Source: Chlorocebus sabaeus (lineage: Eukaryota; Chordata; Mammalia; Primates; Cercopithecidae). From it: a DNA stretch of 64,000 nucleotides. A program made the translations under genes and the position numbers. The stretch is from contig NW_027327637.1 of the NCBI RefSeq assembly GCF_047675955.1, positions 372,001 through 436,000 on the forward strand, written 5' to 3'. Shown in pieces: positions 10,953 through 22,643 of this stretch (position 1 is its first letter; every line of letters starts with the position of its first letter). The notes beneath the pieces were generated by a model. It made no database searches, was not told where the DNA came from, and worked only from the letters and a program-made list of their open reading frames with translations.

Positions 10953-13187
10953 AGCTTTCTGAGAAACTGCTCTGTGTTCTGTTAATTCATCTCACAGAGT
11001 TACATCTTTCCCTTCAAGAAGCCTTTCGCTAAGGCTGTTCTTGTGGAATTGGCAAAGGGATATTTGGAAGCCCATAGAGGGCTATGGTGAAAAAGGAAAT
11101 ATCTTCCGTTCAAAACTGGAAAGAAGCTTTCTGAGAAACTGCTCTGTGTTCTGTTACTTCATCTCACAGAGTTACATCTTTCCCTTCAAGAAGCCTTTCG
11201 CTAAGGCTGTTCTTGTGGAATTGGCAAAGGGATATTTGGAAGCCCATAGAGGGCTATGGTGAAAAAGGAAATATCTTCCGTTCAAAACTGGAAAGAAGCT
11301 TTCTGAGAAACTGCTCTGTGTTCTGTTAATTCATCTCACAGAGTTACATCTTTAACTTCAAGAAGCCTTTCGCTAAGGCTGTTCTTGTGGAATTGGCAAA
11401 GGGATATTTGGAAGCCCATAGAGGGCTATGGTGAAAAAGGAAATATCTTCCGTTCAAAACTGGAAAGAAGCTTTCTGAGAAACTGCTCTGTGTTCTGTTA
11501 ATTCATCTCACAGAGTTACATCTTTCCCTTCAAGAAGTCTTTCGCTAAGGCTGTTCTTGTGGAATTGGCAAAGGGATATTTGGAAGCCCATAGAGGGCTA
11601 TGGTGAAAAAGGAAATATCTTCCGTTCAAAACTGGAAAGAAGCTTTCTGAGAAACTGCTCTGTGTTCTGTTAATTCATCTCACAGAGTTACATCTTTAAC
11701 TTCAAGAAGCCTTTCGCTAAGGCTGTTCTTGTGGAATTGGCAAAGGGATATTTGGAAGCCCATAGAGGGCTATGGTGAAAAAGGAAATATCATCCGTTCA
11801 AAACTGGAGAGAAGCTTTCTGAGAAACTGTTCTATGTTCTGTTAATTCATCTCACAGAGTTACATCTTTCCCTTCAAGAAGCCTTTCGCTAAGGCTGTTC
11901 TTGTGGAATTGGCAAAGGGATATTTGGAAGCCCATAGAGGGCTATGGTGAAAAAGGAAATATCTTCCGTTCCAAACTGGAAAGAAACTTTCTGAGAAACT
12001 GCTCTGTGTTCTGTTAATTCATCTCACAGAGTTACATCTTTAACTTCAAGAAGCCTTTCGCTAAGGCTGTTCTTGTGGAATTGGCAAAGGGATATTTGGA
12101 AGCCCATAGAGGGCTATGGTGAAAAAGGAAATATCTTCCGTTCAAAACTGGAAAGAAGCTTTCTGAGAAACTGCTCTGTGTTCTGTTAATTCATCTCACA
12201 GAGTTACATCTTTCCCTTCAAGAAGCCTTTCGCTAAGGCTGTTCTTGTGGAATTGGCAAAGGGATATTTGGAACCCCTAGAGGGCTATGGTGAAAAAGGA
12301 AATATCTTCCGTTCAAAACTGGAAAGAAGCTTTCTGAGAAACTGCTCTGTGTTCTGTTAATTCATCTCACAGAGTTACATCTTTCCCTTCAAGAAGCCTT
12401 TCGCTAAGGCTGTTCTTGTGGAATTGGCAAAGGGATATTTGGAAGCCCATAGAGGGCTATGGTGAAAAAGGAAATATCTTCCGTTCAAAACTGGAAAGAA
12501 GCTTTCTGAGAAACTGCTCTGTGTTCTGTTAATTCATCTCACAGAGTTACATCTTTAACTTCAAGAAGCCTTTCGCTAAGGCTGTTCTTGTGGAATTGGC
12601 AAAGGGATATTTGGAAGCCCATAGAGGGCTATGGAGAAAAAGGAAATATCTTCCGTTCAAAACTGGAAAGAAGCTTTCTGAGAAACTTTTCTATGTTCTG
12701 TTAATTCATCTCACAGAGTTACATCTTTCCCTTCAAGAAGCCTTTCGCTAAGGCTGTTCTTGTGGAATTGGCAAAGGGATATTTGGAAGCCCATAGAGGG
12801 CTATGGTGAAAAAGGAAATATCTTTCGTTCAAAACTGGAAAGAAGCTTTCTGAGAAACTGCTCTGTGTTCTGTTAATTCATCTCACAGAGTTACATCTTT
12901 CCCTTCAAGAAGCCTTTCGCTAAGCCTGTTCTTGTGGAATTGGCAAAGGGATATTTCGAAGCCCATAGAGGGCTATGGTGAAAAAGGAAATATCTTCCGT
13001 TCAAAACTGGAAAGAAGCTTTCTGAGAAACTGCTCTGTGTTCTGTTAATTCATCTCACAGAGTTACATCTTTCCCTTCAAGAAGCCTTTCGCTAAGGCTG
13101 TTCTTGTGGAATTGGCAAAGGGATATTTGGAAGCCCATAGAGGGCTATGGTGAAAAAGGAAATATCTTCCGTTCAAAACTGGAAAGA

Positions 13188-16100
13188 AGCTTTCTGAGAA
13201 ACTGCTCTGTGTTCTGTTAATTCATCTCACAGAGTTACATCTTTCCCTTCAAGAAGTCTTTCGCTAAGGCTGTTCTTGTGGAATTGGCAAAGGGGTATTT
13301 GGAAGCCCATAGAGGGCTATGGTGAAAAAGGAAATATCTTCCGTTCAAAACTGGAAAGAAGCTTTCTGAGAAACTGCTCTGTGTTCTGTTAATTCATCTC
13401 ACAGAGTTACATCTTTAACTTCAAGAAGCCTTTCGCTAAGGCTGTTCTTGTGGAACTGGCAAAGGGATATTTGGAAGCCCATAGAGGGCTATGTTGAAAA
13501 AGGAAATATCTTCCGTTCAAAACTGGAAAGAAGCTTTCTGAGAAACTGCTCTGTGTTCTGTTAATTCATCTCACAGAGTTACATCTTTCCTTTCAAGAAG
13601 CCTTTCGCTAACGCTGTTCTTGTGGAATTGGCAAAGGGATATTTGGAAGCCCATAGAGGGCTATGGTGAAAAAGGAAATATCTTCCGTTCAAAACTGGAA
13701 AGAAGCTTTCTGAGAAACTGCTCTGTGTTCTGTTAATTCATCTCACAGAGATACATCTTTCCCTTCAAGAAGCCTTTCGCTAAGGCTGTTCTTGTGGAAT
13801 TGGCAAAGGGATATTTGGAAGCCCATAGAGGGCTATGGTGAAAAAGGAAATATCTTCCGTTCAAAACTGGAAAGAAGCTTTCTGAGAAACTGCTCTGTGT
13901 TCTGTTAATTCATCTCACAGAGTTGCATCTTTCCTTTCAAGAAGCCTTTCGCTAACGCTGTTCTTGTGGAATTGGCAAAGGGATATTTGGAAGCCCATAG
14001 AGGGCCATGGAGAAAAAGGAAATATCTTCCGTTCAAAACTGGAAAGAAGCTTTCTGAGAAACTGTTCTATGTTCTGTTAATTCATCTCACAGAGTTACAT
14101 CTTTCCCTTCAAGAAGCCTTTCGCTAAGGCTGTTCTTGTGGAATTGGCAAAGGGATATTTGGAAGCCCATAGAGGGCTATGGTGAAAAAGGAAATATTTT
14201 TCGTTCAAAACTGGAAAGAAGCTTTCTGAGAAACTGCTCTGTGTTCTGTTAATTCATCTCACAGAGTTACATCTTTCCCTTCAAGAAGCCTTTCGCTAAG
14301 CCTGTTCTTGTGGAAATGGCAAAGGGATATTTCGAAGCCCATAGAGGGCTATGGTGAAAAAGGAAATATCTTCCGTTCAAAACTGGAAAGAATCTTTCTG
14401 AGAAACTGCTCTTTGTTCTGTTAATTCATCTCACAGAGTTACATCTTTAACTTCAAGAAGCCTTTCGCTAAGGCTGTTCTTGTGGAATTGGCAAAGGGAT
14501 ATTTGGAAGCCCATAGAGGGCTATGGTGAAAAAGGAAATATCTTCAGTTCAAAACTGGAAAGAAGCTTTCTGAGAAACTGCTCTGTGTTCTGTTAATTCA
14601 TCTCACAGAGTTACATCTTTCCCTTCAAGAAGCCTTTCGCTAAGGCTGTTCTTGTGGAATTGGCAAAGGGATATTTGGAAGCCCATAGAGGGCTATGGTG
14701 AAAAAGGAAATATCTTCCGTTCAAAACTGGAGAGAAGCTTTCTGAGAAACTGTTCTATGTTCTGTTAATTCATCTCACAGAGTTACATCTTTCCCTTCAA
14801 GAAGCCTTTCGCTAAGGCTGTTCTTGTGGAATTGGCAAAGGGATATTTGGAAGCCCATAGAGGGCTATGGTGAAAAAGGAAATATCTTCCGTTCAAAACT
14901 GGAAAGAAGCTTTCTGAGAAACTGCTCTGTGTTCTGTTAATTCATCTCACAGAGTTACATCTTTAACTTCAAGAAGCCTTTCGCTAAGGCTGTTCTTGTG
15001 GAATTGGCAAAGGGATATTTGGAAGCCCATAGAGGGCTATGGTGAAAAAGGAAATATCATCCGTTCAAAACTGGAGAGAAGCTTTCTGAGAAACTGTTCT
15101 ATGTTCTGTTAATTCATCTCACAGAGTTACATCTTTCCCTTCAAGAAGCCTTTCGCTAAGGCTGTTCTTGTGGAATTGGCAAAGGGATATTTGGAAGCCC
15201 ATAGAGGGCTATGGTGAAAAAGGAAATATCTTCCTTTCAAAACTGGAAAGAAGCTTTCTGAGAAACTGCTCTGTGTTCTGTTAATTCATCTCACAGAGTT
15301 ACATCTTTAACTTCAAGAAGCCTTTCGCTAAGGCTGTTCTTGTGGAATTGGCAAAGGGATATTTGGAAGCCCATAGAGGGCTATGGTGAAAAAGGAAATA
15401 TCTTCCGTTCAAAACTGGAAAGAAGCTTTCTGAGAAACTGCTCTGTGTTCTGTTAATTCATCTCACAGAGTTACATCTTTCCCTTCAAGAAGCCTTTCGC
15501 TAAGGCTGTTCTTGTGGAATTGGCAAAGGGATATTTGGAACCCCTAGAGGGCTATGGTGAAAAAGGAAATATCTTCCGTTCAAAACTGGAAAGAAGCTTT
15601 CTGAGAAACTGCTCTGTGTTCTGTTAATTCATCTCACAGAGTTACATCTTTCCCTTCAAGAAGCCTTTCGCTAAGGCTGTTCTTGTGGAATTGGCAAAGG
15701 GATATTTGGAAGCCCATAGAGGGCTATGGTGAAAAAGGAAATATCTTCCGTTCAAAACTGGAAAGAAGCTTTCTGAGAAACTGCTCTGTGTTCTGTTAAT
15801 TCATCTCACAGAGTTACATCTTTCGCTTCAAGAAGCCTTTCGCTAAGGCTGTTCTTGTGGAATTGGCAAAGGGATATTTGGAAGCCCATAGAGGGCTATG
15901 GAGAAAAAGGAAATATCTTCCGTTCAAAACTGGAAAGAAGCTTTCTGAGAAACTGTTCTATGTTCTGTTAATTCATCTCACAGAGTTACATCTTTCCCTT
16001 CAAGAAGCCTTTCGCTAAGGCTGTTCTTGTGGAATTGGCAAAGGGATATTTGGAAGCCCATAGAGGGCTATGGTGAAAAAGGAAATATCTTCCGTTCAAA

Positions 16101-16453
16101 ACTGGAAAGAAGCTTTCTGAGAAACTGCTCTGTGTTCTGTTAATTCATCTCACAGAGTTACATCTTTCCCTTCAAGAAGCCTTTCGCTAAGGCTGTTCTT
16201 GTGGAATTGGCAAAGGGATATTTGGAACCCCTAGAGGGCTATGGTGAAAAAGGAAATATCTTCCGTTCAAAACTGGAAAGAAGCTTTCTGAGAAACTGCT
16301 CTGTGTTCTGTTAATTCATCTCACAGAGTTACATCTTTCCCTTCAAGAAGCCTTTCGCTAAGGCTGTTCTTGTGGAATTGGCAAAGGGATATTTGGAAGC
16401 CCATAGAGGGCTATGGTGAAAAAGGAAATATCTTCCGTTCAAAACTGGAAAGA
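13188..16453 (+). repeat. Mixed alpha satellite monomers M77-M95 (19 monomers)
   Basis: No long unit is evident here. Markers include AAGTC with GGGGTATTT (13188), GAACTGGC with CTATGTT (13360), TTCCTTTC with CTAACGCTG (13532 and 13876), GAGATACATC (13704), GGAAATGGC with TATTTCG (14220) and two GGAGAG-then-GTTCTATG pairs. A short local repeat is visible: the series AACCCCTAG, plain, TTTCGCTTC occurs at 15424-15938 and again at 16111-16625, 687 bp apart (4 monomers less one base). Two monomers are 171 bp. Nothing non-satellite is present. Confidence 0.88.
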
Positions 16454-19376
16454 AGCTTTCTGAGAAACTGCTCTGTGTTCTGTTAATTCATCTCACAGAG
16501 TTACATCTTTCGCTTCAAGAAGCCTTTCGCTAAGGCTGTTCTTGTGGAATTGGCAAAGGGATATTTGGAAGCCCATAGAGGGCTATGGTGAAAAAGGAAA
16601 TATCTTCCGTTCAAAACTGGAAAGAAGCTTTCTGAGAAACTGCTCTGTGTTCTGTTAATTCACCTCACAGAGTTACATCTTTAACTTCAAGAAGCCTTTC
16701 GCTAAGGCTGTTCTTGTGGAATTGGCAAAGGGATATTTGGAAGCCCATAGAGGGCTATGGAGAAAAAGGAAATATCTTCCGTTCAAAACTGGAAAGAAGC
16801 TTTCTGAGAAACTGTTCTATGTTCTGTTAATTCATCTCACAGAGTTACATCTTTCCCTTCAAGAAGCCTTTCGCTAAGGCTGTTCTTGTGGAATTGGCAA
16901 AGGGATATTTGGAAGCCCATAGAGGGCTATGGTGAAAAAGGAAATATCTTTCGTTCAAAACTGGAAAGAAGCTTTCTGAGAAACTGCTCTGTGTTCTGTT
17001 AATTCATCTCACAGAGTTACATCTTTCCCTTCAAGAAGCCTTTCGCTAAGCCTGTTCTTGTGGAAATGGCAAAGGGATATTTGGAAGCCCATAGAGGGCT
17101 ACGGTGAAAAAGGAAATATCTTCCGTTCAAAACTGGAAAGAAGCTTTCTGAGAAACTGCTCTGTGTTCTGTTAATTCATCTCACAGAGTTACATCTTTAA
17201 CTTCAAGAAGCCTTTAGCTAAGGCTGTTCTTGTGGAATTGGCAAAGGGATATTTGGAAGCCCATAGAGGGCTATGGTGAAAAAGGAAATATCTTCCGTTC
17301 AAAACTGGAAAGAAGCTTTCTGAGAAACTGCTCTGTGTTCTGTTAATTCATCTCACAGAGTTACATCTTTCCCTTCAAGAAGCCTTTCGCTAAGGCTGTT
17401 CTTGTGGAATTGGCAAAGGGATATTTGGAAGCCCATAGAGGGCTATGGTGAAAAAGGAAATATCTTCCGTTCAAAACTGGAAAGAAGCTTTCTGAGAAAC
17501 TGCTCTGTGTTCTGTTAATTCATCTCACAGAGTTACATCTTTCCCTTCAAGAAGCCTTTCGGTAAGGCTGTTCTTGTGGAATTGGCAAAGGGATATTTGG
17601 AAGCCCATAGAGGGCTATGGTGAAAAAGGAAATATCTTCCGTTCAAAACTGGAAAGAAGCTTTCTGAGAAACTGCTCTGTGTTCTGTTAATTCATCTCAC
17701 AGAGTTACATCTTTAACTTCAAGAAGCCTTTCGCTAAGGCTGTTCTTGTGGAATTGGCAAAGGGATATTTGGAAGCCCATAGAGGGCTATGGTGAAAAAG
17801 GAAATATCTTCCGTTCAAAACTGGAAAGAAGCTTTCTGAGAAACTGCTCTGTGTTCTGTTAATTCATCTCACAGAGTTACATCTTTCCCTTCAAGAAGCC
17901 TTTCGCTAAGGCTGTTCTTGTGGAATTGGCAAAGGGATATTTGGAACCCCTAGAGGGCTATGGTGAAAAAGGAAATATCTTCCGTTCAAAACTGGAAAGA
18001 AGCTTTCTGAGAAACTGCTCTGTGTTCTGTTAATTCATCTCACAGAGTTACATCTTTCCCTTCAAGAAGCCTTTCGCTAAGGCTGTTTTTGTGGAATTGG
18101 CAAAGGGATATTTGGAAGCCCATAGAGGGCAATGGTGAAAAAGGAAATATCTTTCATTCAAAACTGGAAAGAAGCTTTCTGAGAAACTGCTCTGTGTTCT
18201 GTTAATTCATCTCACAGAGTTACATCTTTCCCTTCAAGAAGCCTTTCGCTAAGGCTGTTCTTGTGGAATTGGCAAAGGGATATTTGGAAGCCCATAGAGG
18301 GCTATGGTGAAAAAGGAAATATCTTCCGTTCAAAACTGGAAAGAAGCTTTCTGAGAAACTGCTCTGTGTTCTGTTAATTCATCTCACAGAGTTACATCTT
18401 TCCCTTCAAGAAGCCTTTCGCTAAGGCTGTTCTTGTGGAATTGGCAAAGGGATATTTGGAAGCCCATAGAGGGCTATGGTGAAAAAGGAAATATCTTCCG
18501 TTCAAAACTGGAAAGAAGCTTTCTGAGAAACTGCTCTGTGTTCTGTTAATTCATCTCACAGAGTTACATCTTTAACTTCAAGAAGCCTTTCGCTAAGGCT
18601 GTTCTTGTGGAATTGGCAAAGGGATATTTGGAAGCCCATAGAGGGCTATGGAGAAAAAGGAAATATCTTCCGTTCAAAACTGGAAAGAAGCTTTCTGAGA
18701 AACTGTTCTATGTTCTGTTAATTCATCTCACAGAGTTACATCTTTCCCATCAAGAAGCCTTTCGCTAAGGCTGTTCTTGTGGAATTGGCAAAGGGATATT
18801 TGGAAGCCCATAGAGGGCTATGGTGAAAAAGGAAATATCTTTCGTTCAAAACTGGAAAGAAGCTTTCTGAGAAACTGCTCTGTGTTCTGTTAATTCATCT
18901 CACAGAGTTACATCTTTCCCTTCAAGAAGCCTTTCGCTAAGCCTGTTCTTGTGGAATTGGCAAAGGGATATTTGGAAGCCCATAGAGGGCTATGGTGAAA
19001 AAGGAAATATCTTCCGTTCAAAACTGGAAAGAAGCTTTATGAGAAACTGCTCTGTGTTCTGTTAATTCATCTCACAGAGTTACATCTTTCCTTTCAAGAA
19101 GCCTTTCGCTAACGCTGTTCTTGTGGAATTGGCAAAGGGATATTTGGAAGCCCATAGAGGGCTATGGTGAAAAAGGAAATATCTTCCGTTCAAAACTGGA
19201 AAGAAGCTTTCTGAGAAACTGCTCTGTGTTCTGTTAATTCATCTCACAGAGATACATCTTTCCCTTCAAGAAGCCTTTCGCTAAGGCTGTTCTTGTGGAA
19301 TTGGCAAAGGGATATTTGGAACCCCATAGAGGGCTATGGTGAAAAAGGAAATATCTTCCGTTCAAAACTGGAAAGA
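16454..19376 (+). repeat. Higher-order repeat copy P1, 17 monomers (2923 bp)
   Basis: Monomers M96-M112. Ordered markers are TTTCGCTTC; TTTAAC with CTATGGAG; GTTCTATG; GGAAATGGC; TTTAAC; plain; TTTCGGTAAGG; TTTAAC; AACCCCTAG (171 bp); CTGTTTTTG with GGGCAATGG; two plain; TTTAAC with CTATGGAG; CCCATCAAG with ATCTTTCG; CTAAGCC; GCTTTATGAG with CTAACGCTG; and GAGATAC with GGAACCCCATAG. The series restarts at 19377. The length is 17 x 172 less one. P1 is the longest version; P2 is explained by two deletions from it. Confidence 0.87.
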
Positions 19377-21439
19377 AGCTTTCTGAGAAACTGCTCTGTG
19401 TTCTGTTAATTCATCTCACAGAGTTACATCTTTCGCTTCAAGAAGCCTTTCGCTAAGGCTGTTCTTGTGGAATTGGCAAAGGGATATTTGGAAGCCCATA
19501 GAGGGCTATGGTGAAAAAGGAAATATCTTCCGTTCAAAACTGGAAAGAAGCTTTCTGAGAAACTGCTCTGTGTTCTGTTAATTCATCTCACAGAGTTACA
19601 TCTTTAACTTCAAGAAGCCTTTCGCTAAGGCTGTTCTTGTGGAATTGGCAAAGGGATATTTGGAAGCCCATAGAGGGCTATGGAGAAAAAGGAAATATCT
19701 TCCGTTCAAAACTGGAAAGAAGCTTTCTGAGAAACTGTTCTATGTTCTGTTAATTCATCTCACAGAGTTACATCTTTCCCTTCAAGAAGCCTTTCGCTAA
19801 GGCTGTTCTTGTGGAATTGGCAAAGGGATATTTGGAAGCCCATAGAGGGCTATGGTGAAAAAGGAAATATCTTTCGTTCAAAACTGGAAAGAAGCTTTCT
19901 GAGAAACTGCTCTGTGTTCTGTTAATTCATCTCACAGAGTTACATCTTTCCCTTCAAGAAGCCTTTCGCTAAGCCTGTTCTTGTGGAAATGGCAAAGGGA
20001 TATTTCGAAGCCCATAGAGGGCTATGGTGAAAAAGGAAATATCTTCCGTTCAAAACTGGAAAGAAGCTTTCTGAGAAACTGCTCTGTGTTCTGTTAATTC
20101 ATCTCACAGAGTTACATCTTTAACTTCAAGAAGCCTTTCGCTAAGGCTGTTCTTGTGGAATTGGCAAAGGGATATTTGGAAGCCCATAGAGGGCTATGGT
20201 GAAAAAGGAAATATCTTCCGTTCAAAACTGGAAAGAAGCTTTCTGAGAAACTGCTCTGTGTTCTGTTAATTCATCTCACAGAGTTACATCTTTCCCTTCA
20301 AGAAGCCTTTCGCTAAGGCTGTTCTTGTGGAATTGGCAAAGGGATATTTGGAACCCCTAGAGGGCTATGGTGAAAAAGGAAATATCTTCCGTTCAAAACT
20401 GGAAAGAAGCTTTCTGAGAAACTGCTCTGTGTTCTGTTAATTCATCTCACAGAGTTACATCTTTCCCTTCAAGAAGCCTTTCGCTAAGGCTGTTTTTGTG
20501 GAATTGGCAAAGGGATATTTGGAAGCCCATAGAGGGCAATGGTGAAAAAGGAAATATCTTTCGTTCAAAACTGGAAAGAAGCTTTCTGAGAAACTGCTCT
20601 GTGTTCTGTTAATTCATCTCACAGAGTTACATCTTTCCCTTCAAGAAGCCTTTCGCTAAGGCTGTTCTTGTGGAATTGGCAAAGGGATATTTGGAAGCCC
20701 ATAGAGGGCTATGGTGAAAAAGGAAATATCTTCCGTTCAAAACTGGAAAGAAGCTTTCTGAGAAACTGCTCTGTGTTCTGTTAATTCATCTCACAGAGTT
20801 ACATCTTTCCCTTCAAGAAGCCTTTCGCTAAGGCTGTTCTTGTGGAATTGGCAAAGGGATATTTGGAAGCCCATAGAGGGCTATGGTGAAAAAGGAAATA
20901 TCTTTCGTTCAAAACTGGAAAGAAGCTTTCTGAGAAACTGCTCTGTGTTCTGTTAATTCATCTCACAGAGTTACATCTTTCCCTTCAAGAAGCCTTTCGC
21001 TAAGCCTGTTCTTGTGGAATTGGCAAAGGGATATTTGGAAGCCCATAGAGGGCTATGGTGAAAAAGGAAATATCTTCCGTTCAAAACTGGAAAGAAGCTT
21101 TATGAGAAACTGCTCTGTGTTCTGTTAATTCATCTCACAGAGTTACATCTTTCCTTTCAAGAAGCCTTTCGCTAACGCTGTTCTTGTGGAATTGGCAAAG
21201 GGATATTTGGAAGCCCATAGAGGGCTATGGTGAAAAAGGAAATATCTTCCGTTCAAAACTGGAAAGAAGCTTTCTGAGAAACTGCTCTGTGTTCTGTTAA
21301 TTCATCTCACAGAGATACATCTTTCCCTTCAAGAAGCCTTTCGCTAAGGCTGTTCTTGTGGAATTGGCAAAGGGATATTTGGAACCCCATAGAGGGCTAT
21401 GGTGAAAAAGGAAATATCTTCCGTTCAAAACTGGAAAGA
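19377..21439 (+). repeat. Higher-order repeat copy P2, 12 monomers (2063 bp)
   Basis: It has the same marker order as P1 but lacks the three monomers plain / TTTCGGTAAGG / TTTAAC and two further monomers near the TTTAAC-CTATGGAG position. 17 minus 3 minus 2 gives 12. GCTTTATGAG recurs from 19034 to 21097 (2063 bp), while CTGTTTTTG recurs from 18084 to 20491 (2407 bp, 14 monomers less one). This places the 2-monomer loss between those two markers. One monomer is 171 bp. Confidence 0.88.
20752..20923 (+). repeat. Hybrid monomer at the 2-monomer deletion junction (M121)
   Basis: It begins like P1 M107 (GCTCTGTG, TTTCCC) and ends like P1 M109 (ATCTTTCG), passing straight into the CTAAGCC monomer that follows M109. 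P1 M107-M109 at 18345-18860 show the undeleted order. The length is exactly 172 bp, consistent with in-register exchange. Confidence 0.8.
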
Positions 21440-22643
21440 AGCTTTCTGAGAAACTGCTCTGTGTTCTGTTAATTCATCTCACAGAGTTACATCTTTCGCT
21501 TCAAGAAGCCTTTCGCTAAGGCTGTTCTTGTGGAATTGGCAAAGGGATATTTGGAAGCCCATAGAGGGCTATGGTGAAAAAGGAAATATCTTCCGTTCAA
21601 AACTGGAAAGAAGCTTTCTGAGAAACTGCTCTGTGTTCTGTTAATTCATCTCACAGAGTTACATCTTTAACTTCAAGAAGCCTTTCGCTAAGGCTGTTCT
21701 TGTGGAATTGGCAAAGGGATATTTGGAAGCCCATAGAGGGCTATGGAGAAAAAGGAAATATCTTCCGTTCAAAACTGGAAAGAAGCTTTCTGAGAAACTG
21801 TTCTATGTTCTGTTAATTCATCTCACAGAGTTACATCTTTCCCTTCAAGAAGCCTTTCGCTAAGGCTGTTCTTGTGGAATTGGCAAAGGGATATTTGGAA
21901 GCCCATAGAGGGCTATGGTGAAAAAGGAAATATCTTTCGTTCAAAACTGGAAAGAAGCTTTCTGAGAAACTGCTCTGTGTTCTGTTAATTCATCTCACAG
22001 AGTTACATCTTTCCCTTCAAGAAGCCTTTCGCTAAGCCTGTTCTTGTGGAAATGGCAAAGGGATATTTCGAAGCCCATAGAGGGCTATGGTGAAAAAGGA
22101 AATATCTTCCGTTCAAAACTGGAAAGAAGCTTTCTGAGAAACTGCTCTGTGTTCTGTTAATTCATCTCACAGAGTTACATCTTTAACTTCAAGAAGCCTT
22201 TCGCTAAGGCTGTTCTTGTGGAATTGGCAAAGGGATATTTGGAAGCCCATAGAGGGCTATGGTGAAAAAGGAAATATCTTCCGTTCAAAACTGGAAAGAA
22301 GCTTTCTGAGAAACTGCTCTGTGTTCTGTTAATTCATCTCACAGAGTTACATCTTTCCCTTCAAGAAGCCTTTCGCTAAGGCTGTTCTTGTGGAATTGGC
22401 AAAGGGATATTTGGAAGCCCATAGAGGGCTATGGTGAAAAAGGAAATATCTTCCGTTCAAAACTGGAAAGAAGCTTTCTGAGAAACTGCTCTGTGTTCTG
22501 TTAATTCATCTCACAGAGTTACATCTTTCCCTTCAAGAAGCCTTTCGGTAAGGCTGTTCTTGTGGAATTGGCAAAGGGATATTTGGAAGCCCATAGAGGG
22601 CTATGGTGAAAAAGGAAATATCTTCCGTTCAAAACTGGAAAGA
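21440..22643 (+). repeat. Start of a third copy, P3 (7 monomers, then divergence)
   Basis: Markers are TTTCGCTTC, TTTAAC with CTATGGAG, GTTCTATG, GGAAATGGC with TATTTCG, TTTAAC, plain and TTTCGGTAAGG. This matches P1 (16454-17657) monomer for monomer, including the TTTCGGTAAGG monomer that P2 lacks. After 22644 the next monomer has TTTAAC with ATCATCC and GGAGAG, which resembles H1 M15, and the P order ends. P3 therefore cannot derive from P2 by simple duplication. Confidence 0.83.

Larger units (their letters stand above)
7859..13187 (+). repeat. Higher-order repeat copy H3, 31 monomers (5329 bp)
   Basis: It starts like H1 and H2 with TCTCTCCC at 7911, then CTATTTAG, CCCATCAAG, ATCGTTCG and CCTGTTCTTATGG. 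An 8-monomer tandem duplication follows (8203-10952). After that come TTACTTCATC near 11154, the three monomers missing from H2 (ATCATCC near 11790), TTCCAAAC near 11969 and the final CTATGGAG / ATCTTTCG / TATTTCG series. The length is 31 x 172 less three. A private mark is GAAACTTTTCTATG near 12683. The unit does not end with the usual TTTAAC-CTATGGAG monomer; from 13188 the marker order changes. Confidence 0.9.
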
